Positions 42,722 through 51,875 of a DNA stretch of 64,000 bases are shown piece by piece. The position numbers were made by a program, and so were the translations under genes. Within the stretch, counting starts at the first letter, position 1. Every line of letters starts with the position of its first letter. The stretch comes from Planctomycetales bacterium (GTDB lineage: Bacteria; Planctomycetota; Planctomycetia; Isosphaerales; Isosphaeraceae), in assembly GCA_027449865.1 (NCBI GenBank), contig DAIDKV010000205.1, positions 34,208-98,207 of the forward strand, written 5' to 3'. The notes beneath the pieces were generated by a model. It made no database searches. It was not told the DNA's origin and was given only the letters and a program-made list of their open reading frames with translations.

Positions 42722-44497
42722 TTAATCGCCCGCCGCTCGGGTGGTCGACCGCCTCGGATCGGGCACGCCGTGGATGCGAGCGGGGCGCCCCGCATCGGCC
42801 GGCTCGACCACGATCGTGTTGGCGTTCCCTTGCCGTTCGATCGTCCGAAGTCGGTGTCCCATCGAGGAAAGGGCGTCAAGCGTCGCCCGCGGCCAGTCGT
42901 GCCCTTCCAGGGTCATCACATCGGGGAACCACTGGTGATGCGTTCGGGCCGCGCCCACCGCCGAGGCCGGATCCAGCCCGAACTCGACCAGGTTCAGCAC
43001 TACCCAGAGCGTCGTGTTCGGGATCGTCCGGCCGCCCGGCGAGCCTGTGACAATCCGGACCCGCCCGTCTCGCAACACCAGTGTCGGAGTCTGCGAGCTG
43101 AGCATCCGCTTGCCGGGGGCGACCTGATTGGCGGGTGTCCCGATCCAGCCCCGGGCGTCGGTGTGGCCTGGACGCAGGTTGAAATCGCCCATCTCGTTGT
43201 TGAGCAGGAACCCAGCCCCCTCGACGATGCACTTCGCCCCGTAAGAGTCCTCCAGCGTGTAGGTCATCGCGACGGCTCCGCCGTGATCGTCGAACGTCGA
43301 AAAGTGCGTCGTGTGGTCGCCCTCGGCCGGGAGGATCGGAAAATCGGCCAGTTCCGCACTCGGGGTCGCGCGATCGCCGATCGTACGGGCCAGCCCGTCG
43401 GCGAACGCCCGAGAAGTCAACTCGTCGACCGGGACCGCCACGAAATCGGGGTCGCCCAGCCGGGTCGCACGAACGAAGTAGGCGCGCCGCATTGCCTCGG
43501 CGACCCGGTGCAACGTCCGGGGCGACTCTCGCCCGTCGGCCTTCAGATCGAAGCGTTCGAGGATGTTGAGCATCAGTCCGAGCGTCACGCCTCCCGAGCT
43601 CGCCGGCCCGGCGCCGTAGACGTCGAACCCTCGGAACGTGGTGTGGACCGCCGGCCGAACCTTCGCCTCGTAAGCCTTCAGATCGTCCCGCGTGATGAAC
43701 CCACCGTGCTTCTCCACGTAGGTCGTGATCCGCTCGGCGGTCCGCCCGGTGTAGAACTCGTCGGGGCCCTGCTCGGCGATCCTCTGGAGAGTCGCGGCCA
43801 GGTCCGGCTGGACGAGTCGGTCGCCGGCGCGCCAGGACGTTCCATCCGTCTTGCCCAGTGCGGCGACCGATTCGGGATAGTCGCCCAACCGGCCGAAGTC
43901 GCTGCGGGATCGGGAGGTCGGCTTGCCTTGTTGAGCGATCGGGCCAAGCTGGCTATTGAGACCCTGAGCGAGGTCGTCGGAAATGGCGAATCCTTCGCGG
44001 GCGAGTCGGATCGCCGGGCGGATCAATTCGGCCCAGGGTCGCTTACCCCATCGGGCGTGCGCCGTCGCAAGGCCGCGGACCGTACCAGGAACACCCGCCG
44101 CCCAGGCACCCGTTCGGTATCGAGGCTTCGGCCGACCATCAGGGCCGAGGTACATTGTCGCGGTGGCCGACCGCGGGGCGGTCTCGCGGAAGTCGACACT
44201 AACCACTTCGTTTCGGTCGGGAAGATAGGCGACCAGGAAGCCGCCGCCGCCGATGTTACCGGCCTCGGGGAGCGTGACGGCCAGGGCGAAGGCAGTGGCG
44301 ACCGCCGCGTCCACGGCGTTCCCGCCTGCCCGAAGGGCTTCGCGTCCAGCCGCGGCGGCGTTCCCCTCCTGCGCCACGGCCGCGTGTCGAGTGAACACCT
44401 CGGCCCGCTGACCGAGCGCGCTGCCGGGCAACGTTCCCACCAGGACTCCCGACAGGGCGATCCAGCCGATCCCGGTTGTTATCCTCATGAGGTTCAC
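42722..44497 (-). CDS. ggt: Gamma-glutamyltransferase
   Basis: A 591-residue exported Ntn-hydrolase that cleaves or transfers the gamma-glutamyl group of glutathione and similar compounds. The signal peptide is at residues 1-29. Large-subunit features are GREALRAGGNAVDAAVATAFALAVTLPEAGNIGGGGFLV, FRETAPRSAT and GAWAAGVPGTVRG. The autocleavage nucleophile is the first Thr of TTHFSTFD (about 395), followed by small-subunit motifs GAGFLLNNEMGDFN and SSQTPTLVLRDGRVRIVTGSPGGRTIPNT. The protein is probably processed into two chains in the periplasm. The C-terminus is slightly extended. It faces the divergent PPIase gene. ATG 44497 or 44488 is the start. Confidence 0.96.
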   Translation of the reverse strand: MNLMRITTGIGWIALSGVLVGTLPGSALGQRAEVFTRHAAVAQEGNAAAAGREALRAGGNAVDAAVATAFALAVTLPEAGNIGGGGFLVAYLPDRNEVVSVDFRETAPRSATATMYLGPDGRPKPRYRTGAWAAGVPGTVRGLATAHARWGKRPWAELIRPAIRLAREGFAISDDLAQGLNSQLGPIAQQGKPTSRSRSDFGRLGDYPESVAALGKTDGTSWRAGDRLVQPDLAATLQRIAEQGPDEFYTGRTAERITTYVEKHGGFITRDDLKAYEAKVRPAVHTTFRGFDVYGAGPASSGGVTLGLMLNILERFDLKADGRESPRTLHRVAEAMRRAYFVRATRLGDPDFVAVPVDELTSRAFADGLARTIGDRATPSAELADFPILPAEGDHTTHFSTFDDHGGAVAMTYTLEDSYGAKCIVEGAGFLLNNEMGDFNLRPGHTDARGWIGTPANQVAPGKRMLSSQTPTLVLRDGRVRIVTGSPGGRTIPNTTLWVVLNLVEFGLDPASAVGAARTHHQWFPDVMTLEGHDWPRATLDALSSMGHRLRTIERQGNANTIVVEPADAGRPARIHGVPDPRRSTTRAAGD

Positions 44498-44731
44498 CGA
44501 AGGTTCCGGAGTGGGAATGGGGTGGGCCGGGCCATCCGTCGGACGGCGTTCCGGGAAGAGATCCCCAGAATAACCCGCCGCATCCCGGATTTCCTCCCCT
44601 TTTCTCAGGAGCCATTCGAGACCCGCGATTCCGCCTTGACCGATCCTGGTCCAGGGTCTAGAGTCTCGGCCCGATGCCGGCGAATCTTGAAGGAATCACG
44701 TCCAGGACCAAACGGATTTGGGAGGCGAGTC

Positions 44732-46105
44732 GTGAAGAACGCATGGCAAGGCGATCGCGGCCGGCTGCTGGGGATCGGGCTGGCGGCCCTGACGATCTCG
44801 ATGACGACCCCGCCCCCCGCTGGGGCGCAGCAGCCGATTGGCAACCGAATTCCGGCGCCCCAGGCTGGCGCCCAGCGCACTCCCGGCCGTCCCAAAACGG
44901 TCGATCTGAGGTCGGCCTTCTCCGACGTCCCTGGCGTCAAGCCGGACGGCATCCCAGTCAACCCCTCCGACCCGATCGCCCTGGTCAACGGCCAGCCGAT
45001 CACACGGCTACAACTCGCCGACGAGTGTGTCGCCAAGGAGGGAAAAAAGGTTCTCGACACGATGATCAGCCGCCTGCTGATCGAGCAGGCGATGACCCGG
45101 GCCAAGATGACGGTCACCGCCACCGAAATCGACGACGAGATCAATAACATCGCCCAGCGGTTCGGCCTCGATCGGACCACCTGGCTCCGCACCCTCGACA
45201 AGGAGCGCGGGATCAGCCCCTCGCAGTACGCCCGAGAGATCGTTTACCCCGCAATCGCCATGCAGAAACTCTGCCGATCGCGAGTCCAGGTCACGCCGAA
45301 CGATATGCGAGAGGCCTTCGAGTCGCAGTTTGGCGAAAAGCTCCGCGTCCGGATGATCATGGTGAACAGCTCCCAGAAGGCGTTCGCGATCTGGGAGCAG
45401 TTGCGGCTCAACCCGGGCGGCTTCGAGGTCATGGCCAAGGAGCAGTCGATGGACCCCGGCAGCAAGGCCCTCGGCGGCCTGCTCGCCGAGCCGATCACCC
45501 GCCACTCCTACCCCCGCACCGTCAGCGACGCCGCCTTCCGCGACCTGGTCGATGGCGATCCGAAGGACAAGGATCCCAGTCACAAGCCCAAGGACGGCGA
45601 TGTCACCGGCGTCATCCAGATGGGCGAATCGTCGTACATCATCCTCCGTCGCGAGGGGCTCGACCCAGCCGACACCAAGGTCAATCCCAAGGATGAGGCC
45701 GTCCTCACCCACCTCCGCGACATGCTCTACGAGGTCAAGCTCAAGGAGCAGATGGAAAAGCTCTTCGAGGGCCTCATCAAGGAGGCCGAGATCGAGAACC
45801 GGCTCACCGGCTCGATCAAGATGGCGAACGAGGAGACCCACCCCGATCACCGGACCGATCGCGACGTCCGGCTGATGGGGAACAAGGACTCGGCCGACGA
45901 GGCAACCACCAAGGCGGCCCAAACCCCGGTCCCCACCGGCCGGATACCGGCGCGGATGGCCCGACCCGCCGCCCTGGCTCCCGAGGTCGCCGATCAGCAG
46001 TTCCGTCCGCTCAAGCCCGTGGAGAAGCCGGCCGCTTCCAGGTCAGCCCCCGGCACCGCGACGACCGCCCCAGCCCCCGCGCCGGCCGCGGGCGGCGGCC
46101 AGTAA
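44732..46105 (+). CDS. SurA-like periplasmic peptidyl-prolyl isomerase
   Basis: A 457-residue exported chaperone-type PPIase. GTG start at 44732 with GGAGGCGAGTC directly upstream; the much longer upstream open frame is an antisense shadow of ggt and is not used. The signal peptide (LLGIGLAALTISMTTPPPAGA) is followed by a linker, SurA-N-like helices (NGQPITRLQLADECVAKEGKKVLDTMISRLLIEQAM and TEIDDEINNIAQRFGLDRTTWLRTLDKERGISPSQY), and then a parvulin-like domain (about 185-330: VRMIMVNSSQKAFAIWEQLRLNPGGFEVMAKEQSMD, LGGLLAEPITRHSYP). The C-terminal 100 residues are Pro/Ala-rich and flexible. Likely assists outer-membrane protein folding together with the BamD-like protein. Confidence 0.87.
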   Translation: MKNAWQGDRGRLLGIGLAALTISMTTPPPAGAQQPIGNRIPAPQAGAQRTPGRPKTVDLRSAFSDVPGVKPDGIPVNPSDPIALVNGQPITRLQLADECVAKEGKKVLDTMISRLLIEQAMTRAKMTVTATEIDDEINNIAQRFGLDRTTWLRTLDKERGISPSQYAREIVYPAIAMQKLCRSRVQVTPNDMREAFESQFGEKLRVRMIMVNSSQKAFAIWEQLRLNPGGFEVMAKEQSMDPGSKALGGLLAEPITRHSYPRTVSDAAFRDLVDGDPKDKDPSHKPKDGDVTGVIQMGESSYIILRREGLDPADTKVNPKDEAVLTHLRDMLYEVKLKEQMEKLFEGLIKEAEIENRLTGSIKMANEETHPDHRTDRDVRLMGNKDSADEATTKAAQTPVPTGRIPARMARPAALAPEVADQQFRPLKPVEKPAASRSAPGTATTAPAPAPAAGGGQ

Positions 46106-46118
46106 ATCCCAACCGACC

Positions 46119-46146
46119 GGCGAGGCCCCACCCAGGGGGCCTCGCC
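46119..46146 (+). terminator. GC-rich hairpin after the PPIase gene
   Basis: A perfect 11-bp stem (46119-46129 with 46136-46146) with a 6-base loop starts 13 bases after the PPIase stop. Very stable and well placed as a terminator, without a T-run. Confidence 0.62.
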
Positions 46147-46235
46147 CGCGTCTGGACAACCTCGCGATCATCCCCCATAGTCGAGTGTCTCGAATCGCCC
46201 AACGCCGGAAGCTTCGTGAGCCAGGCACCTACTGA

Positions 46236-46790
46236 ATGAACACCGGAGCGAACCGTCCCATGCCGGGCCCCGACCCCATCGACATCGGCCAGTTCATCCG
46301 CGACATTCCCGACTTTCCCAAGCCTGGAATTCAGTTCAAGGACATCACGCCGATGCTCTCGTCGCCGGCCGCCTTCGGCGCCGCGATCGACGCACTGGAA
46401 GCCGCCTTCGCCGGCCGAGGGATCGAATCGATCGCCGCGGCTGAGGCCAGAGGCTTCATCTTCGGTGCCCCGCTCGCCCTTCGCCTCAACGCCGGCTTCG
46501 TCCCGATTCGAAAACCCGGTAAGCTTCCTCATGCGACCATCGCCCTCGAGTACGACCTCGAATATGGCCGCGATCGTCTGGAAGTCCACACCGACGCCTT
46601 CGGCCCCGGCCGCCGGGTGCTCTTGATCGACGACGTCCTGGCCACGGGCGGAACAATGCGGGCCTGTCGCGACCTCGTCCAGTCCACCGGCGCCGAGGTC
46701 GTCGCCTGTGCCTTCGTCATCGAGCTGGGTTTCCTCGGTGGCCGGGCCAAACTCGAGCCGACCGAGGTTCTTAGCCTACTCACCTACTGA
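46236..46790 (+). CDS. apt: Adenine phosphoribosyltransferase
   Basis: A 184-residue enzyme that makes AMP from adenine and PRPP. Motifs: FIRDIPDFPKPGIQFKDITPMLSSPAAF, EARGFIFGAPLALRLNAGFVPIRKPGKLPH, LEYDLEYGRDRLEVHTDAF and the PRPP site VLLIDDVLATGGTMRAC, followed by CAFVIELGFLGGRAKL. Length is normal. The start is ATG 46236 or the internal ATG at 46260. It is 37 bp upstream of the aminotransferase GTG on the same strand, so the two are likely cotranscribed. Confidence 0.97.
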   Translation: MNTGANRPMPGPDPIDIGQFIRDIPDFPKPGIQFKDITPMLSSPAAFGAAIDALEAAFAGRGIESIAAAEARGFIFGAPLALRLNAGFVPIRKPGKLPHATIALEYDLEYGRDRLEVHTDAFGPGRRVLLIDDVLATGGTMRACRDLVQSTGAEVVACAFVIELGFLGGRAKLEPTEVLSLLTY

Positions 46791-46827
46791 TCTGCCAACT
46801 GACCTTGATCCGACGCGAGAGCCAATC

Positions 46828-47943
46828 GTGAACGACGCCTGGATCGCCGAGAGGATGAAGCACATCGATGCCTCCGGAATCCGGAAGGCGTTCGAGATGG
46901 CGAAGTCGATGAAGGACCCGATCAACCTATCGATCGGCCTGCCCGATTTCGATGTCCCCGCCCCGGCGAAGGAGGCGGCCATCGCGGCCATCGAGGCCGG
47001 TCACAATGCCTACACTGTGACCCAGGGTCTCGCCGAACTCCGAACCAGAATCCAGGCCGACCTCGATACCCGATTCGGCCACCCCGATCGCGAGGTTCTC
47101 GTCACCGCGGGAACCTCCGGTGGCCTGCTCCTGGCCATTTGCTCGGTCGTCAACCCGGGCGATGAGATCATCGTCCTCGACCCCTATTTCGGGATGTACC
47201 GCCACCTGGCGACCCTCGCCGGGGGTGTTTCCGTCGCGGTGGACACCTATCCCGACTTCCGCCCCGACGCGGCGAAGGTCGAGGCCGCCATCACTCCCCG
47301 AACTAGGTGCGTCGTCCTCAATTCCCCCAACAACCCAACCGGGATCGTCGCCTCGGAAGCCGAAATGCGGGCCCTGGCCGAGCTCTGCCGGCGCCGGGAT
47401 CTCCTGCTCATCAGCGACGAGGTCTATCGATCCTTCTGCTACGACCAGCCGTTCGCCTCACCCGCCTCCTGGAACGAAGATGTCCTGGTCGTGGATGGCT
47501 TTAGCAAGGCGTACGGAATGACCGGCTGGCGGCTCGGCTACGCCCATGGTCCCTCCCGACTGATCCAGGAGATGGCAAAGCTCCAGCAGTTCAGCTTTGT
47601 CTGTGCCCCGAGCATGGCCCAGCACGCCGGAATCGTCGCGCTTGATCTCGAGCTCAGCTCCCAGGTCGAGGCCTACCGTCGCAAACGAGACGCCGTTGTC
47701 GCAGCTCTCCGCGACGACTTCGATCTCGCCACTCCCGAAGGTGCCTTCTACGCCTTCCCCCGCGCTCCCTGGGGCACGGCCTCCGAATTCGCCGCCGAGG
47801 CCATCCGACACAACCTCTTGATCATTCCCGGGAATGTCTTCTCGCGGTATGATACACACTTCCGAATCTCGTATGCCGTAGATGACACCACACTGCATCG
47901 GGGCCTGGAGACCCTTCGGAACCTGGCCCGCCGCGAAACCTGA
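46828..47943 (+). CDS. Class I/II aminotransferase
   Basis: A 371-residue PLP enzyme of fold type I. Seen: ASGIRKAFEMAKSMKDPINLSIGLPDFDVPAPAKEAAIAAIEAGHNAYTVTQGLAELR, VTAGTSGGLLLAICSVVNPGDEIIVLDPYFGMY, VVLNSPNNPTGIVAS, LLLISDEVYRSFCYD and the Schiff-base Lys in VDGFSKAYGMTGWRLGYA. The C-terminus has IRHNLLIIPGNVFSRYDTHFRISYA, with the substrate-carboxylate Arg (FRISYA). GTG 46828 with a GAGAG stretch upstream is chosen since the frame overlaps apt. Aspartate- or aromatic-type specificity cannot be separated by eye. Confidence 0.93.
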   Translation: MNDAWIAERMKHIDASGIRKAFEMAKSMKDPINLSIGLPDFDVPAPAKEAAIAAIEAGHNAYTVTQGLAELRTRIQADLDTRFGHPDREVLVTAGTSGGLLLAICSVVNPGDEIIVLDPYFGMYRHLATLAGGVSVAVDTYPDFRPDAAKVEAAITPRTRCVVLNSPNNPTGIVASEAEMRALAELCRRRDLLLISDEVYRSFCYDQPFASPASWNEDVLVVDGFSKAYGMTGWRLGYAHGPSRLIQEMAKLQQFSFVCAPSMAQHAGIVALDLELSSQVEAYRRKRDAVVAALRDDFDLATPEGAFYAFPRAPWGTASEFAAEAIRHNLLIIPGNVFSRYDTHFRISYAVDDTTLHRGLETLRNLARRET

Positions 47944-48085
47944 CCCTCCCATCCCAACCCTTGTTTACGGAAACCTGCGCAGTTCGGAAGAATTCCGGGG
48001 GCGGGTTCACGGGATCTTTGGGTATCTTCTTATTTAGCAGTGCGAGGAACGGGCCAACTGTCGAACGACCTCGAGGATTGACTCC

Positions 48086-51000
48086 ATGAGAGCGTGTCCC
48101 AGCGAGAGCGACGTTAGGCGCCTCGTCAAAGGCGGGCTCGAGGGCGCGGACGAGGCGGGGATTCTCGCCCACGTCGAGCAATGCCCTGCCTGCCAGACGC
48201 TCCTCGATCGGTTCTCACGTTCCGAGACACCCGTGAATCGAACGGAAGTCGAGAAGACGATACCCTGCACACTGGATGAGATGCCGGCCGTCCCCGCTCT
48301 CGATGTCGCCGCGACCCTGGCCGACGACCCTCGCCGAACGATCGGAGTGGATTTCGTTGATGGAATCGTTCTGACTCCCTCGGTGATGCTGGCCCCAAAT
48401 CCATGCGAGACCATTCAGGAAAGTGGGGCCGAAACACTTCTTGACTCTTCCGTTGATCTGTCAGAACACGACGATCCTCGCCAGACCGTCTTGATGATGG
48501 ACGAACGCTCTGCCGATCCGCAAGCGACGCTTGCCCTTATAGACTCTCCGGCCGAGTCGGCCGAGGGCGCGACGATCACGGACGTCGAGGCGATGGAATC
48601 GTCGCCGAGGGATCCTTACGCGACCATACAGGGAGAGATGGCTTCGGGTGAGGCGACCCGTGGTCTGACGGTCCCCGGATACGAAATCCTCGATCGGCTT
48701 GGCGAGGGCGGGATGGGCGTCGTCTATCGGGCGAGGCACCGAGGACTCAATCGACTGGTCGCCCTGAAGATGATCCGGGGTGGAGCGCAGGCCCGGTCCG
48801 ACTCGTTTGCCCGGTTCCGGGTCGAGGCCGAGTCGGTCGCCCGGCTGCGACATCCCAATATCATCCAGATTTTTGATATCAATGAGGCGGACGGGCTTCC
48901 TTATGTCGTTCTCGAGTTGCTGGAAGGGGGCAGTCTTCAGGACCGGCTGGCCGGTGACCCGCAGACAGGACGGAACGCGGCCGAGTTGCTCCATGCGATC
49001 GCCCTGGCGGTCGACTTCGCGCATCAGTCGGGGATCATTCACCGCGACCTCAAGCCTTCGAACATCCTCTTCAGTGCCGACGGCGTTCCCAAGATCACCG
49101 ATTTCGGCCTGGCCAAGCGGGTTGACGGCGACGACGGCCAGACGCTCAGCGGGCAGGTGATGGGGTCGCCAAGCTACATGGCTCCCGAACAGGCCCGGGG
49201 CGATTCGCGACACGTCGGGCCGGCGGCCGATGTCCATGCGCTGGGGGCCATCCTCTACGAGATGCTGGTCGGTCGCGTCCCTTACCGGGGGGCCACGGTC
49301 CTGGAGACCCTGCGCCAGGTCGTGGACGACGACCCGGTCTCGCCTTCCCGGCTGGTCCCGAAGGTCCCGCGCGACCTGGAGACGATTAGCCTGAAGTGTC
49401 TTCAAAAGGACCCAGCTCGACGGTATTCGAGCGCGGGTGCCCTCGCGGTCGATCTGAAACGTTACCTCGACGGCGAGTCGATCGAGGCCCGGCCGATCGC
49501 CGGCTGGGAGCGGGCATGGAAATGGTCGCGCCGGAATCCGGCGAGGGCGGCGGCGATCTTCCTGAGCCTGGTGCTAACCGGCGGGCTGATCGCGGGCGCG
49601 CTGGCAGAGAAGGACGCCCGGCTGGCCCGGAGTCTCCTCATCGCCACGACACTCTCCGACGCTCCTCGACTGGAGGGAGCCGCGGCCGAGGCCCGCACCG
49701 CCAGCCAGATCACCGACGCAAGGCGACGGATCGTCGAGTTCCTCCCAAGGCTCAAGGGTCTGGACGACGACTCCCGGATTCAGGAGCTGGCCGTCCGGCT
49801 CGAGACAACCCTCGGCGAGCTTGACGCCCGACTTGCCGATCTCCAGGAGAGTCAGTCGGCCCTGGAGCGCGCCTCGGCCGAGCGCGAACGACTCGGCCGG
49901 TTCCGCGAGCGGTTGAACCTGGCCCTCTTCCAGACCCTCTCCATTTCCGAGGGAGATGTCGGCGGCGATCCGGTCGCCGCCCGTCGAGAGGCCGTTGAGG
50001 CCCTCGCGATCTACGGCAAGTCCGGGCCAGGCGACGCCTGGACGATCGCCTCGATCCCCGAGGTTCTGTCGTCGGAGGAGAAGAATGAGGTTGTCGAGGG
50101 CTGTTATGAGCTCTTGCTCGTTCTCTCGAAGATCGAGCCGACGCCCGAGTCGGGTCTAAGACGGCTGGCTCAGGCAACGACCCTCAGGCCCCAGCCAACA
50201 CGTGCCTATCTCCTGCGGAAGGCCGATTGCCTGGAACGATCCGGCGACGCGAAGGCGGCTGAGTCCGCACATCATGCGGCCGCGGAATGCGAGGTCGCGA
50301 CACCGTTTGACCGCTATCTGGCCGGTCAGGAGTTTTACCGACGGGGCGATCCGGTCGCGGCGCTCGGACAATTTGCCGCCATGCTCCGCGATCGCCCGGG
50401 CCATCTCGGGGCGCGTTGCCTTTCGGCGATCTGCGAGTTCCAGCTCGGCCACACCGAGGCCGCACGGGCCATCTTTACCGCCTGCCTCAACCTCGAACGC
50501 GACTCCGCCTGGCTCTATATCCTCCGGGGTGTCGCCTCGGGCCTCCCGACACGCGCCTCGACGCCGCAGGACGCTCGCGCCGGTGCCGAGATGGCCGAGG
50601 CCGACTTCCGACGCGCCGCCGAGATCCTCGACCGCAAGCCCAACATCGAACTCCGATACATCCTGCTCGTCAACCACGCCGTTCTGGATTATCGGCGCAA
50701 GAATTATGACGAAGCGGCGCGCTCGCTCATCCAGGCGATCGCCCTCGACGGGCGAAAATTCCCGGCCTATGCCACCCTGGCGGCCGTCCGACGAGCCCAG
50801 GGAAAGACCCGTGAGGCGCTGGAACAGTTCTCCCGGGCCATCGAACGCCGGCCCCAGATGGCGGCCCTGTACCGAGGCCGGGCCGAGGCCGTCGTGGCCG
50901 ACCCCGAGGCGACGCCCGCCGATCGAGCCCAGGCCCTCGCCGATCTCGACCGATCGATCCGCCTGGAAGGCGATAAGGCCCGGGTCGTCGCGCGTGACCA

Positions 51001-51820
51001 GGTCGATCGGGCGGAGATCCTTCGACGCGAGGGCCGGCTTGTCGAAGCTCTCGCCGCCTCCGACGCCGCGATCGATCGCGTTCCCAGTTATGCCGACGCC
51101 CATCGCCTCCGGCTCGACCTCCTCCTTCGCCTGAAACGCCACGACGAGGTGCTCAGGTCCTGCGATGCCCTGATCGAATCGCACCAGGCGACGGCGGGGA
51201 TTTACGAGCAGCGTGCCATCGCTCGAGAGTCGCTCCGCGACCTCCCCGGCGCCGTCGACGACTTCACCACGGCGCTGGCGATGGGGGGCGATCCGGCCTT
51301 GTTGCGCAGGAGCCGTGGCTGGCTCTACGTCGTTGCCGATGCCCCAACGCTCGCCCTGAACGACTTCGAGGAAGTGCTCCGCCTCGATCCCAGTAACGCC
51401 GACGCAAAGGTCGGCCGTGGCCTGGCCCGGCTCCGGCTCAGCCAGCACCGCGAGGCCGTCGGCGACGCCGAGGCAGCCCTTTCCCTGGGTGATCCGGGGT
51501 GGGAACTGCTGATCAAGTCGGCCCGAGTTTATGCTCTGGCCGCTCGCGTCGTCGCCGCCGAGGCCCGCCGCGGCGGTCTCGACAGCGTCCGCCTCTCCCA
51601 ACGATACCAGGATCGCGCCGTCGCCCTGCTGATGGCGTCGATCCGGAATGCTCGCGAAGAACACCTTTCCGACGAGATTCGCAAGATCATCCAGACCGAT
51701 CGAGCCTTCGACGCGATCCGGCGCAGGGTTCTGGCGAGGGGAATCGTGGAGATGTCGACCTCGGCGTCCCCCACTGTTGACGGCGGCTCCGCGGAAAAGC
51801 CCGCACCGTCCCGAAAGTAA
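48086..51820 (+). CDS. Ser/Thr protein kinase with zinc motif, phospho-site-like linker and TPR sensor
   Basis: A 1244-residue receptor-type kinase. Residues 1-45 hold an anti-sigma-like zinc motif H29-x3-C33-x2-C36 (ILAHVEQCPACQTLL). The linker 50-195 repeats [DN]P-x-x-T-[ILV] five times (Thr at 85, 109, 134, 148, 180). The kinase domain (about 198-460) is complete: G206-x-G-x2-G, K228, E249, HRD 319-321, DFG 339-341, APE 366-368. A membrane helix lies at about 488-507. The outer part is long, with coiled-coil helices (about 510-620) then many TPR-like repeats to the end. Such kinases pair with ECF sigma factors in planctomycetes; the nearest sigma gene of that type is at 926 bp. The giant FG-GAP gene follows 55 bp downstream. 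Confidence 0.93.
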   Translation: MRACPSESDVRRLVKGGLEGADEAGILAHVEQCPACQTLLDRFSRSETPVNRTEVEKTIPCTLDEMPAVPALDVAATLADDPRRTIGVDFVDGIVLTPSVMLAPNPCETIQESGAETLLDSSVDLSEHDDPRQTVLMMDERSADPQATLALIDSPAESAEGATITDVEAMESSPRDPYATIQGEMASGEATRGLTVPGYEILDRLGEGGMGVVYRARHRGLNRLVALKMIRGGAQARSDSFARFRVEAESVARLRHPNIIQIFDINEADGLPYVVLELLEGGSLQDRLAGDPQTGRNAAELLHAIALAVDFAHQSGIIHRDLKPSNILFSADGVPKITDFGLAKRVDGDDGQTLSGQVMGSPSYMAPEQARGDSRHVGPAADVHALGAILYEMLVGRVPYRGATVLETLRQVVDDDPVSPSRLVPKVPRDLETISLKCLQKDPARRYSSAGALAVDLKRYLDGESIEARPIAGWERAWKWSRRNPARAAAIFLSLVLTGGLIAGALAEKDARLARSLLIATTLSDAPRLEGAAAEARTASQITDARRRIVEFLPRLKGLDDDSRIQELAVRLETTLGELDARLADLQESQSALERASAERERLGRFRERLNLALFQTLSISEGDVGGDPVAARREAVEALAIYGKSGPGDAWTIASIPEVLSSEEKNEVVEGCYELLLVLSKIEPTPESGLRRLAQATTLRPQPTRAYLLRKADCLERSGDAKAAESAHHAAAECEVATPFDRYLAGQEFYRRGDPVAALGQFAAMLRDRPGHLGARCLSAICEFQLGHTEAARAIFTACLNLERDSAWLYILRGVASGLPTRASTPQDARAGAEMAEADFRRAAEILDRKPNIELRYILLVNHAVLDYRRKNYDEAARSLIQAIALDGRKFPAYATLAAVRRAQGKTREALEQFSRAIERRPQMAALYRGRAEAVVADPEATPADRAQALADLDRSIRLEGDKARVVARDQVDRAEILRREGRLVEALAASDAAIDRVPSYADAHRLRLDLLLRLKRHDEVLRSCDALIESHQATAGIYEQRAIARESLRDLPGAVDDFTTALAMGGDPALLRRSRGWLYVVADAPTLALNDFEEVLRLDPSNADAKVGRGLARLRLSQHREAVGDAEAALSLGDPGWELLIKSARVYALAARVVAAEARRGGLDSVRLSQRYQDRAVALLMASIRNAREEHLSDEIRKIIQTDRAFDAIRRRVLARGIVEMSTSASPTVDGGSAEKPAPSRK

Positions 51821-51875
51821 GACTCGCGCCGTAGATTGGCTGGAAGATTCGATCTGCGTCTCCTGGATCGCCTTC

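Noticed and set aside
41621..44731. A plus-strand frame open for more than 3 kb before the PPIase start, which would give a 1494-residue protein.
   Set aside because: It runs antisense to the HU, small hypothetical and ggt genes, is Arg/Pro/Gly-rich without domains, and the PPIase has its own GTG with a strong ribosome-binding site. Typical of high-GC shadow frames.
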